DNA of 10,395 bases from an uncultured Eubacteriales bacterium (lineage in GTDB: Bacteria; Bacillota; Clostridia; Oscillospirales; Acutalibacteraceae), in NCBI GenBank assembly GCA_934476025.1, contig CAKSNI010000021.1, forward strand, positions 1 through 10,395, read 5' to 3'. The notes below the pieces were generated by a model, which worked only from the letters and a program-made list of their open reading frames with translations, did not search any database and was not told where the DNA came from. Numbering within the stretch: position 1 is the first letter of the stretch; each line of letters begins with the position of its first letter. Made by a program: the position numbers and the translations under genes. Positions 1 through 5,984 of this stretch are shown one piece after another.

Positions 1-2
1 CA

Positions 3-53
3 AATGTAGATGCAACGTTGTACAGGGACGCCGGTATTCCACCCGTTGCCTGA
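3..53 (+). CDS. Possible C-terminal tail of an unidentified plus-strand gene (partial)
   Basis: The frame starting at position 3 is open from the window edge and ends at a TGA at 51-53. It reads NVDATLYRDAGIPPVA. The LY-x-x-AG-I/L-P pattern faintly resembles the extreme C-terminus of sialate O-acetylesterase/SASA-type hydrolases, but seventeen codons cannot establish a family. If real, the gene converges on the cupin gene with only 15 nt between the two stop codons. Other frames are also open over this short stretch, so this could be chance. Confidence 0.25.
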   Translation, partial: NVDATLYRDAGIPPVA

Positions 54-68
54 TAAAACAGACCAAAA

Positions 69-392
69 TCAGAATACCACCGTTAGCAGCATTTTAAAGG
101 GCTTTTCGGCTTTTACGGCATGGGGATGCCCGGCCGGCATCACAATGCTCTGCCCGGCAATCAGAAAATAATCTTTCCCGTCAATGGTGATTTTTCCTTC
201 GCCGTCCAGGCACTGCACCATCGCATCTCCGCCCGACTTGTGGGTACTGATTTCTTCACCGGCATCAAACGAAAACAGAGTCAGACTGACCCGATCGTTC
301 TGCACCAGTGTTTTGCTGACCACCTGCCCCGGCTGATAATCAATTTCATCCTTTAAATTCAAAACCGTTGCCATTTCAATATTTTTCATCAT
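69..392 (-). CDS. Small single-domain cupin protein
   Basis: A 107-residue protein made of one cupin beta-barrel. The first cupin motif is seen around residues 45-65 (GEEISTHKSGGDAMVQ), with H51 kept and the usual Glu replaced by Q60. The second motif is at 80-91 (GQSIVMPAGHPH), with the P-x-G-x-x-H core and H91. Thus only part of the canonical His/His/Glu/His metal site is present, so metal binding is uncertain. It has no signal peptide or membrane segment and is probably cytoplasmic. Proteins of this size are often sugar- or small-ligand-binding cupins of unknown substrate; I cannot assign a reaction. Two adjacent ATG codons (392 and 389) are possible starts and only a weak AGG lies upstream. 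It is the last gene of the leftward lysR-phosphoesterase-cupin unit, 28 nt after the phosphoesterase stop. Confidence 0.85.
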   Translation of the reverse strand: MMKNIEMATVLNLKDEIDYQPGQVVSKTLVQNDRVSLTLFSFDAGEEISTHKSGGDAMVQCLDGEGKITIDGKDYFLIAGQSIVMPAGHPHAVKAEKPFKMLLTVVF

Positions 393-420
393 AAAAGACC
401 TATCTTCTTTGTTTTTTCTT

Positions 421-981
421 TTATCTTTCGCCCGAAAAATGGAAATATTCCCGGAACGACTCCCCGGTAAGGAGGTTTTTCCAGCGAAAACAGCCGTCTT
501 CCAGCGTCATATAACTGTGCGGACTGTTTTCCTTCGGAAGGGACACCGACCCCGGATTGAGAATATGAACCGCCCCTTTTTCTAAGCAAACCGGCACATG
601 AGTATGCCCGTGCAGCAAAATATCTCCGCTGCTCAGCGGCGGAAGATGTTCGGCGGAAAAAAGGTGGCCGTGGGTTGCGAAAATCATCGAGCGGCCGCAG
701 GGAATCAGCGCGTATTCCGCCAGAACCGGAAACTCCAGCACCATCTGATCCACCGCGGCATCGCAATTGCCGCCCACGCAGAAGATTTTTTTCTTCACTC
801 CGTTGAGCAGAGCGATCACCTTTTTGGGATCATATCCCTCAGGCAAATCGTTGCGCGGCCCGTGATACAGCAAGTCCCCGAGCAAGAGCAGCCGATCTGC
901 CTCTTCGCCTTTGAAGGCTTCCAACAGTTTTTCGGTATAAACGGCACTACCGTGCAAATCCGAAGCAATCAGCCATTTCAT
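421..981 (-). CDS. yfcE: YfcE-like metallophosphoesterase (phosphodiesterase)
   Basis: A 186-residue cytoplasmic protein of the calcineurin-like phosphoesterase superfamily, close in length to E. coli YfcE (about 184). All the dinuclear metal motifs are visible in order: D8-x-H10 (ASDLHGS), G35-D36 (GDLLYHGPRND, the last part typical of YfcE), GNCD at 71-74 with N72, THGH at 103-106 with H104, and GHTH at 125-128 with H126 and H128. NPGSVSLPK at 142-150 is another family signature. YfcE proteins hydrolyse artificial phosphodiesters with manganese; the physiological substrate is not settled. The start ATG at 981 is preceded by AGAAAGGA about 10 nt upstream. The gene lies 26 nt after the LysR gene and 28 nt before the cupin gene, all on the minus strand, which suggests one transcript. 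The catalytic set is complete, so it should be active. Confidence 0.9.
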   Translation of the reverse strand: MKWLIASDLHGSAVYTEKLLEAFKGEEADRLLLLGDLLYHGPRNDLPEGYDPKKVIALLNGVKKKIFCVGGNCDAAVDQMVLEFPVLAEYALIPCGRSMIFATHGHLFSAEHLPPLSSGDILLHGHTHVPVCLEKGAVHILNPGSVSLPKENSPHSYMTLEDGCFRWKNLLTGESFREYFHFSGER

Positions 982-1007
982 GATTTTTTATTCCTTTCTG
1001 AATTGGT

Positions 1008-1943
1008 TTATTCCCGAAACGGATCGATAATCCGCCGCTTCGAAGCAATCAGTTCGCTGATGAACCGGTTGTCCAGTTCGCTGAGTTTATAATCCCGGCG
1101 ATGAATGAGAACATCTTTATAAACCCGGGTTTGCCCGGCTTTTTTCTGCCGCAGCCCGTAGCGATCCAGCAATTCCTGCGGAACCGGTGAAACCCACATA
1201 AAAGTTTCGGGATTGCGGCTGAGCAATTCAAATTGACTGGCCCGTTCAAAAACATAAATCCGGCGTTTGGTTTCCTCAAAAAGAGCCTCTTTTTTTACCT
1301 CTGCCGACGGAAGAGAAGGAACATAAGGATCGGCATGAGCAATTTCGACCAGATTCAGCAGATCTTCGCTCCGGATTTTTTCCTTTTGCGCCAGAACACT
1401 GTTTTCGGAAAAAAGAAGAACATACCGAAAGCGGGTGACGGTTTCCCCAACCAATCCTTTTTCCTCTAAAAGGGAACGATAATATTCCTGATACGATTCG
1501 GCGTACCGAAGAATGCCCAGTTTGTAATCCTCCTGCAACAGGTTTTTGAGGGTTCGCATGGAATTGGTTTCTTTATAAATCAGTTCGGTTTCCTCCCCCG
1601 GCTGCAAAGACCGGGAAAAGGCCGCAAACGCATCGGCAATATAGCTGGCCCGGGAAACCGAAACCGAAAACCGCCGTTTGGCAATCCCCTCCTGATGAAA
1701 AAGGTTTTCCAGGTTCTCCACCTGTTTGAGAACCGATTTGGCGTAATGAACAAATACTTCCCCGTCCGGAGTCGGAACCATTCCCTTGGCGCTTCTTTCA
1801 AACAGCGTTACCCCGAGTTTTGCTTCCAGCTCCTTCATGGCGCGGCTCAAAGCCGACTGTCCGACATACAGTTCTTCCGCCGCTTTGTTGATTGAATGCG
1901 TCCGGGCAATTACCACGGCGTATTTCATATGCAGCAAATTCAT
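1008..1943 (-). CDS. LysR-type transcriptional regulator
   Basis: A 311-residue DNA-binding regulator. Residues 1-60 form the LysR winged helix-turn-helix: MNLLHMKYAVVIARTHS, AAEELYVGQSALSRAMKELE (helix-turn-helix at about 17-40) and LGVTLFERSAKGMVPT. Residues from about 90 to 300 are a co-inducer-binding domain whose ligand I cannot predict. The frame extends upstream to 1976, but the ATG at 1943 is preferred because GGAGGCT lies 7 nt before it and because LysR proteins normally begin within a few residues of this helix. It is the first gene of a leftward unit with a YfcE-like phosphodiesterase and a cupin protein, and it diverges from the tsaE operon. Many LysR regulators control a divergent neighbour and themselves; here the divergent genes are housekeeping, so its target may be its own operon or an unlinked locus. 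Confidence 0.93.
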   Translation of the reverse strand: MNLLHMKYAVVIARTHSINKAAEELYVGQSALSRAMKELEAKLGVTLFERSAKGMVPTPDGEVFVHYAKSVLKQVENLENLFHQEGIAKRRFSVSVSRASYIADAFAAFSRSLQPGEETELIYKETNSMRTLKNLLQEDYKLGILRYAESYQEYYRSLLEEKGLVGETVTRFRYVLLFSENSVLAQKEKIRSEDLLNLVEIAHADPYVPSLPSAEVKKEALFEETKRRIYVFERASQFELLSRNPETFMWVSPVPQELLDRYGLRQKKAGQTRVYKDVLIHRRDYKLSELDNRFISELIASKRRIIDPFRE

Positions 1944-1950
1944 AGAAAGA

Positions 1951-1957
1951 AGCCTCC
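1951..1957 (-). promoter_or_regulatory. Ribosome binding site of the LysR gene
   Basis: On the minus strand this reads GGAGGCT and lies 7 nt before the ATG at 1943. It decides the start in favour of the second methionine of the longer frame, which would otherwise open at 1976. Confidence 0.85.
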
Positions 1958-1980
1958 GAAACCGTTGAATTTTCAAGATT

Positions 1981-2020
1981 TTTTCGGAGAAAACCCCGAA
2001 AAGCGGTCAAAAGACGACCG
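1981..2020 (-). repeat. Two tandem inverted repeats in the lysR 5' leader
   Basis: Plus-strand 1981-2002 is TTTTCGG-N8-CCGAAAA (7 bp perfect arms). Plus-strand 2004-2020 is CGGTC-N7-GACCG (5 bp perfect arms). Both lie between the predicted lysR transcription start (about 2022) and its ATG. In the RNA they would form two consecutive hairpins almost at the 5' end; in DNA they could be operators for autoregulation. No U-run follows that would make either an intrinsic terminator. Confidence 0.5.
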
Positions 2021-2028
2021 GCGTGTGT

Positions 2029-2057
2029 ATTATAACACAAACCGACAAAAAAATCCA
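2029..2057 (-). promoter_or_regulatory. Predicted promoter of the lysR-phosphoesterase-cupin unit
   Basis: Read on the minus strand, a perfect TATAAT lies at 2034-2029, preceded by TGT, which gives an extended -10 (TGn-TATAAT). The sequence 17 nt upstream, TGGATT at 2057-2052, is a poor -35, so the extended -10 probably compensates. Transcription would start near 2022 and leave a leader of about 80 nt before the ATG at 1943. Confidence 0.65.
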
Positions 2058-2059
2058 CC

Positions 2060-2097
2060 TTCTGCCGACAGCTTTCTGCCGAATTTTTGTAAAAATT
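2060..2097. repeat. Direct repeat and AT-rich palindrome in the divergent region
   Basis: The 9-mer TTCTGCCGA occurs at 2060-2068 and again at 2074-2082, a 14-bp period. It is directly followed by the palindrome AATTTTT-GT-AAAAATT at 2082-2097. The block sits just upstream of the predicted lysR promoter and about 45-80 bp upstream of the tsaE -35, the usual place for LysR or other regulator binding sites. Function is inferred from position only. Confidence 0.4.
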
Positions 2098-2140
2098 TTA
2101 TAGAGTGACGGCAAAACCGGCCCAATCGCGAAAAAATGGG

Positions 2141-2169
2141 TTGCAACCGGGCAAAATCCGTGGTATACT
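2141..2169 (+). promoter_or_regulatory. Predicted sigma-A promoter of the tsaE-tsaB-rpiB-upp operon
   Basis: TTGCAA at 2141-2146, a 17-nt spacer, then TATACT at 2164-2169, preceded by TGG (extended -10). Transcription would start near 2176, about 30 nt before the proposed tsaE start. The same TTGCAA -35 recurs at two other promoters in this window. Confidence 0.75.
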
Positions 2170-2191
2170 GATGTACCGGAACGAACGGTGC

Positions 2192-2199
2192 GGGAGGGA
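2192..2199 (+). promoter_or_regulatory. Ribosome binding site that points to an AUC start for tsaE
   Basis: GGGAGGGA is a strong Shine-Dalgarno match. Six nt after its GGAGGG core is ATC at 2205, the codon exactly where TsaE family proteins normally begin. No ATG, GTG or TTG in the tsaE frame lies between the upstream stop at 2169 and GTG 2289. Confidence 0.6.
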
Positions 2200-2204
2200 C
2201 TTTT

Positions 2205-2636
2205 ATCAAACAGGAATTTGTCAGCAATTCGCCCGAAAACACAGAAAAGGTCGGGGAATGGCTGGCCGCCCGGCTGAGGGGCGGCGAAGTGGTTGCCTAC
2301 CGCGGCGGTTTGGGCATGGGAAAAACCTGTTTTACCCGCGGGCTGGCCCGGGGGCTCGGATATTCCGGCCCGGTCACCTCTCCCACCTTTGCGTTGATCA
2401 ACGAATATTCCGGCGGTCGGGTGCCGCTGTATCATTTTGATATGTACCGGGTAAACACCCTGCCGGATCTCGAATCCACCGGGTATTTTGATTATGCCGA
2501 AACCCGCGGCGTTCTGGCTGTGGAATGGAGCGAAAATGTTTCCTTTGCCCTGCCGGATAATACGATTTTTGTTACCTTTGAGCGCCTGTCGGACACCTCC
2601 CGTAAAATCACTTTGGAAGGAGAAGCGCTGCTGTGA
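2205..2636 (+). CDS. tsaE: tRNA t6A37 biosynthesis ATPase TsaE
   Basis: TsaE is the small P-loop ATPase that works with TsaB and TsaD to complete threonylcarbamoylation of A37 in ANN-decoding tRNAs. From the proposed ATC start the protein is 143 residues, normal for the family. Visible motifs are the Walker A GGLGMGKT at 34-41 (family form usually GDLGAGKT, so D to G and A to M changes), TSPTF at 58-62, HFDMYR at 77-82 and VEWSE at 106-110. The only standard in-frame start, GTG 2289, would remove residues 1-28, including the helix that precedes the P-loop strand (SPENTEKVGEWLAARL), which is conserved in type across TsaE; GAGGGG 7 nt before it could nevertheless act as a ribosome site. I therefore prefer ATC 2205 with GGAGGG 6 nt upstream. 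It overlaps tsaB by 4 nt (GTGA). Confidence 0.9.
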   Translation: MKQEFVSNSPENTEKVGEWLAARLRGGEVVAYRGGLGMGKTCFTRGLARGLGYSGPVTSPTFALINEYSGGRVPLYHFDMYRVNTLPDLESTGYFDYAETRGVLAVEWSENVSFALPDNTIFVTFERLSDTSRKITLEGEALL

Positions 2637-3337
2637 AGATACTTGCCGCGGAATGTTCCGCAACTCCGGCTTCCTGTGCCATTGTTTCCGATTCAAAAAT
2701 TCTGGCTTCTTCCTTCACCAATGTAAAGCTCACCCACTCGCAGACTCTGCTTCCGATGATCGATTCTCTGCTTCGTGCCTCGAAAACCGATCTGAACGGA
2801 ATCGACGGGTTCTGCGTTTCTTTTGGTCCGGGTTCCTTTACCGGTATCCGGATCGGCATTTCCGCCATCAAGGGGCTGGCTCAGGCCGGAAACATTCCCT
2901 GCGCCGGGGTTTCCACCCTGCACGCTATGGCACAGAACCTTCGGGGGATGGATGTCATTGCCTGCTGCACCATGGATGCCCGCTGTCACCAACTGTACAA
3001 CGCGCTGTTCCGAGTTTCTCCCGCCGGCATCACCCGGCTTTGCGAGGACCGGGCTATTTCCGTTGAGAATTTAGCGAGCCGGTTGGAGGCCGATTCGCAG
3101 GATTGCCCCATTGTTATACTGGGGGACGGTGCCGAACTGTTTTATCCTTACGTCCGTCATCTTGACCGGGTGAGTCTGGCTGACGAAACCAGAAGATATC
3201 AAAACGCCGTCGGGGTTGCCCTTTGTGCCGAAGAAATTTTCCGGCAAAACAAAGGCGTTTCGGCTGCGGAGTTGCTCCCGTTTTATCTGCGGCCTCCGCA
3301 GGCCGAACGGCAGCGGGGAAGGAAAGAGGAAACATGA
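2633..3337 (+). CDS. tsaB: tRNA t6A37 biosynthesis scaffold protein TsaB
   Basis: TsaB is the inactive ASKHA-fold partner that dimerises with the catalytic TsaD and, with TsaE, makes t6A37 from threonylcarbamoyl-AMP. The 234-residue length is typical. The N-terminus KILAAECSATPAS (2-14) is the ASKHA first strand with Glu in place of the more usual Asp. The diagnostic motif GPGSFTGIRIG is at 65-75, followed by GISAIKGLA. MDARCHQLYNALF at 114-126 matches the conserved MDARR-x-x-x-Y segment. It starts at GTG 2633, overlapping the tsaE stop by 4 nt, with AAGGAG about 10 nt upstream, so translation is probably coupled. It overlaps rpiB by 4 nt (ATGA). Neither tsaD nor rimI follows it, although both are common next to tsaB; tsaD must lie elsewhere. 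Confidence 0.95.
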   Translation: MKILAAECSATPASCAIVSDSKILASSFTNVKLTHSQTLLPMIDSLLRASKTDLNGIDGFCVSFGPGSFTGIRIGISAIKGLAQAGNIPCAGVSTLHAMAQNLRGMDVIACCTMDARCHQLYNALFRVSPAGITRLCEDRAISVENLASRLEADSQDCPIVILGDGAELFYPYVRHLDRVSLADETRRYQNAVGVALCAEEIFRQNKGVSAAELLPFYLRPPQAERQRGRKEET

Positions 3338-3780
3338 TGAAAATTGCCATCGGATGCGATCATGGCGGATTGGAACACAAAAACGCCATCAAACAGTTTT
3401 TAACGGATGCCGGTTTCGAGGTTGCCGATTTCGGCATTCATGAACCGGTCAGTGTGGATTATCCGCTCATTGCCAAAAAGGTTGCCGGAGCGGTAGCGGC
3501 CAAGGATTGCGAACTCGGCATTCTGGTTTGCGGAACCGGGATCGGTATGTCCATCGCCGCCAACAAGGTCAACGGCATCCGCGCCGCTGCCTGCAGCGAT
3601 CATTTTTCGGCCAAATACACCCGTCTGCATAACAACGCCAACATTCTCTGTCTGGGCGGCCGGGTAATCGGAATCGGCACCGCGCTGGAACTGGTGGATC
3701 TTTTTGTCCATACCCCGTATGAAGGTGGCCGTCATCAGCGCCGTTTGGATATGATTCAGCAGATTGAAGAGGAAAACTAA
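3334..3780 (+). CDS. rpiB: Ribose-5-phosphate isomerase B
   Basis: RpiB interconverts ribose 5-phosphate and ribulose 5-phosphate in the non-oxidative pentose phosphate pathway; close relatives in the LacAB/RpiB family use other sugars such as allose or galactose 6-phosphate. The protein is 148 residues, standard length. Key residues are visible: GCDHGG at 7-12, the catalytic-site Cys in LVCGTGIGMSIAANK (C66, G67-G69 anion hole), and H99 in TRLHNNAN, with the GGRHQRR phosphate-binding segment at 131-137. Two adjacent ATGs, 3334 and 3337, are both possible; AGAGGA lies 3 nt before the first and 6 nt before the second, and AAGGAA 9 nt before the first. The first overlaps the tsaB stop by 4 nt. 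The rpiB-upp pair is common in Clostridia and links ribose 5-phosphate to PRPP use. Confidence 0.95.
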   Translation: MMKIAIGCDHGGLEHKNAIKQFLTDAGFEVADFGIHEPVSVDYPLIAKKVAGAVAAKDCELGILVCGTGIGMSIAANKVNGIRAAACSDHFSAKYTRLHNNANILCLGGRVIGIGTALELVDLFVHTPYEGGRHQRRLDMIQQIEEEN

Positions 3781-3825
3781 CCGCAAGTCAGCACAGAAAA
3801 AATTTTATATACAGGAGAGATCAAT

Positions 3826-4461
3826 ATGGAAAATCAGAATGTCCACATCATGGATCACCCGCTGATCCAGCACAAACTCACCATCCTGCGTGACAAAAAC
3901 ACCGGTTCCAAACAGTTCCGTGAACTGGTCAGCGAAATTGCCATGCTGATGTGCTACGAATCCACCCGGGATCTGCCGCTGACCGAAGTGCAGACCGAAA
4001 CCCCGATCACCACTGCCACCACCAAGGTGATCGCCGGGAAGAAGATGGCCATTGTTCCGATTCTGCGTGCCGGCCTCGGAATGGTAGACGGCGTCATCAA
4101 CCTGATCCCCTCTGTTAAGGTGGGCCATATCGGAATGTACCGGGATCCCGAAACCCATAAACCGGTTGATTATTACTGCAAGCTGCCGGCCGATCTGAAC
4201 GAACGCGAAGTTTATGTTCTGGATCCGATGCTGGCTACCGGCGGCAGCGCGATTGATGCCGTTTCCCGGATTAAGGAATTCGGGCCGAAGAAAATCAAAT
4301 TCATGTGCATCATAGCCGCACCGGAAGGGCTGGAAGCCTTTGGGAAAGCACATCCGGATGTACCGGTTTGGTGTGCCGGTCTGGACGATCATCTGAATGA
4401 CCATTGCTATATCGTTCCGGGCCTCGGCGATGCCGGCGACCGGATTTTCGGCACAAAATAA
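3826..4461 (+). CDS. upp: Uracil phosphoribosyltransferase
   Basis: Upp salvages uracil by joining it to PRPP to give UMP and pyrophosphate in the cytoplasm. It is 211 residues, matching the usual 208-210. The PRPP-binding loop VLDPMLATGGSAI is at 131-143, PILRAGLGMVDG at 78-89, and the uracil-binding C-terminal segment YIVPGLGDAGDR at 195-206, ending in FGTK as in well-studied bacterial enzymes. The ATG at 3826 has GGAGAG about 8 nt upstream. A 45-nt gap separates it from rpiB, with no terminator or strong promoter seen, so it is probably the last gene of the tsaE operon. Downstream is a large hairpin at 4476-4512. Confidence 0.98.
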   Translation: MENQNVHIMDHPLIQHKLTILRDKNTGSKQFRELVSEIAMLMCYESTRDLPLTEVQTETPITTATTKVIAGKKMAIVPILRAGLGMVDGVINLIPSVKVGHIGMYRDPETHKPVDYYCKLPADLNEREVYVLDPMLATGGSAIDAVSRIKEFGPKKIKFMCIIAAPEGLEAFGKAHPDVPVWCAGLDDHLNDHCYIVPGLGDAGDRIFGTK

Positions 4462-4475
4462 TATATTTTGTTTTT

Positions 4476-4512
4476 GGAAAAGCCCCGACACCATTTGGCG
4501 TCGGGGCTTTCC
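4476..4512 (+). terminator. Large palindromic hairpin after upp, probable terminator
   Basis: AAAGCCCCGAC at 4479-4489 pairs perfectly with GTCGGGGCTTT at 4500-4510, and GGA/TCC outside extends it with one bulged A. The loop region at 4490-4499 can add CC/GG pairs. The hairpin sits 15 nt after the upp stop. The U-run is not directly at the base: the T residues are inside the stem and a TTTTTT follows only at about 4523. It may act as a terminator in either direction or as a 3'-end stabiliser. Confidence 0.65.
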
Positions 4513-4628
4513 GCTTCAATACTTTTTTGCTCACCGACAGGCTTGGAAATGACTGCTTGCGAAATTTTCATACAAGCCAGTATCTTTTGCTGTTAACGGG
4601 TTGTTTTTAAAAACTTTCCCAGTTCATC
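4511..4628. other. Non-coding stretch between the upp hairpin and the deacetylase promoter
   Basis: No convincing gene is seen. Weak GGCTTG (4540-4545) and CAAGCC (4573-4578) arms could form a loose hairpin. Short open frames that cross the upp hairpin on both strands arise from the palindrome and have no ribosome site or family resemblance. The whole gap between upp and the next start codon is 272 nt. Confidence 0.5.
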
Positions 4629-4657
4629 TTGCAAAATGTACCGGAAACCTGTATAAT
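4629..4657 (+). promoter_or_regulatory. Predicted sigma-A promoter of the deacetylase-Dabb operon
   Basis: TTGCAA at 4629-4634, a 17-nt spacer, then TATAAT at 4652-4657, directly preceded by TG. Transcription would start near 4664, leaving a 70-nt leader. Within that leader TTTGCTCG (4674-4681) can pair with CGGGCAAA (4692-4699), an 8-bp stem with one G-U pair; no U-run follows. Confidence 0.8.
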
Positions 4658-4733
4658 AGAGAAAACTAACCATTTTGCTCGGTTTCACCTTCGGGCAAAG
4701 GTCAAAATTCATCTTGAGGAAGGCCGTTTTCCG

Positions 4734-5972
4734 ATGTCGAAAGAAATTGTCCGAAAAATCAAATTACGGCGTCACATTCTTTTTGCCGCCGTTCTTTTGG
4801 CTCTCATTGCCGGAATCACCGCTTTGATTGTTTTCAAAAACACCCGTTTAAAAATTGTTATCAACGGGCCGAAAAGCGTAACCGTCGGCAACGATACCGA
4901 ATACACCGATGCCGGCGCAACCGGTTATCGCGGCAAATCCGCTCTGGATTCCCTGCAGGTGGAAAGCAATGTGGATTCCGCTGTTCCCGGTCAATACACC
5001 GTCACCTATACTCTGACCTACGGCCGGCATACCAAAACCGCCACCCGAAAGGTAACAATCACCGACACTACCGCTCCGGTGATCACCTTGAACGGAGAGC
5101 AAACCGTAACCATCCGTCAGGGCGGCACCTATGATGAACCGGGCTACACCGCCAACGATGACTGTGACGGTGATCTGACCGAAGCGGTCACGGTTTCCGG
5201 TATGCCGGATTTAAGCAATGCGGCCGAAGGAGATTATCCGCTGACCTATACCGTATCCGACCATTCCGGCAATAAGGCCACCGCCACCCGAACCTTACGG
5301 GTTTTCGTTGCCTGGAGTCAGGCCTCCTCGGTGAATCTGGAGGCCGGAAAGAATATTTTTCTCACCTTTGACGACGGTCCCTGTGTTTACACCTCGCAAC
5401 TGCTGGATATTCTGGCTTCGTATAATGTAAAAGCCACCTTTTTTGTCACCAATCAAAAGCCGGATTTTCAGGATATGATTGCCCGGGAAGCCAAAGAAGG
5501 CCACACCGTTGCCATTCACACTTACTCGCACCGCTATTCGGTTTATGAAAGCGTCGATACCTATTTTGACGACCTCAACCGCATGAACGATATCATTTAC
5601 GCCCAAACCGGTTCCCGCACCAATCTGATCCGTTTTCCCGGTGGTTCTTCCAACACCATCAGCAAAAGCTATTGTCCCGGCATTATGTCGGAACTAACCC
5701 GGGAAGTTACCCGCCGCGGCTATGTTTATTTTGACTGGAATGTTTCTTCCGGCGACGCTTCCTCCGGCCCGCAGCGCAGCAATCCCGACTGGATTGCCTC
5801 CAATGTCATTGACGCTTTGGGGAACGGCAACTATGTGGTATTGATGCATGATATTAACAAAGCCAATTTGGAGAGCGTTCCCAAAATCATTGAATACGGC
5901 CTGGCAAACGGGTATACTTTTGCGCCGCTGACCGCCGATTCTCCCACTGCCCATCACGGCGTCAACAACTGA
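4734..5972 (+). CDS. Membrane-anchored polysaccharide deacetylase with two Ig-like domains
   Basis: A 412-residue protein. Residues 1-13 are basic and cytoplasmic, and 14-34 are one hydrophobic anchor (HILFAAVLLALIAGITALIVF) without an obvious cleavage site. Then come two DUF5011-type bacterial Ig-like repeats at about 39-114 and 116-191; the second contains YDEPGYTANDDCDGDLT and ends in VSDHSGNKATATRTLRVF. A NodB-homology catalytic domain spans about 205-400. All five NodB motifs are present: TFDDGP (211-216, D213/D214), HTYSH (262-266, metal ligands), RFPGG (300-304), DWNVSSGD (335-342 region) and LMHD (370-373). It should remove N-acetyl groups from peptidoglycan GlcNAc or a related wall glycan outside the cell, which in other bacteria gives lysozyme resistance; the substrate is inferred. 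The ATG at 4734 has GAGGAAGG 10 nt upstream. An upstream TTG at 4629 lies inside the -35 box and is not a start. Confidence 0.93.
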   Translation: MSKEIVRKIKLRRHILFAAVLLALIAGITALIVFKNTRLKIVINGPKSVTVGNDTEYTDAGATGYRGKSALDSLQVESNVDSAVPGQYTVTYTLTYGRHTKTATRKVTITDTTAPVITLNGEQTVTIRQGGTYDEPGYTANDDCDGDLTEAVTVSGMPDLSNAAEGDYPLTYTVSDHSGNKATATRTLRVFVAWSQASSVNLEAGKNIFLTFDDGPCVYTSQLLDILASYNVKATFFVTNQKPDFQDMIAREAKEGHTVAIHTYSHRYSVYESVDTYFDDLNRMNDIIYAQTGSRTNLIRFPGGSSNTISKSYCPGIMSELTREVTRRGYVYFDWNVSSGDASSGPQRSNPDWIASNVIDALGNGNYVVLMHDINKANLESVPKIIEYGLANGYTFAPLTADSPTAHHGVNN

Positions 5973-5984
5973 AAGGAGTCCCCC

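Noticed and set aside
33..78. Inverted repeat GGTATTC (33-39) and GAATACC (72-78) as a shared terminator at the left edge
   Set aside because: The loop would be 32 nt, with no T-run on either strand at the arms; a 7-bp match over this distance may be chance.
2105..2440. Plus-strand open frame overlapping the tsaE start, with an ATG at 2171
   Set aside because: The ATG lies between the -10 box and the expected transcription start, the frame has no family resemblance, and it runs out of frame through the clear TsaE P-loop sequence.
4556..4584. Second promoter upstream of the deacetylase (TTGCGA near 4556)
   Set aside because: The sequence 17 nt downstream is AGTATC, a poor -10; the promoter at 4629-4657 is far better.
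4310..4610. Short open frames on both strands across the upp hairpin (KAPTP-x-GVGAF)
   Set aside because: They are produced by reading the palindrome in both directions, have no ribosome sites and overlap upp or the intergenic region.
4629..4733. Longer N-terminus for the deacetylase from TTG 4629
   Set aside because: The TTG is the -35 hexamer, the frame spans the promoter and leader, and ATG 4734 has a good ribosome site and opens a standard N-in membrane anchor.
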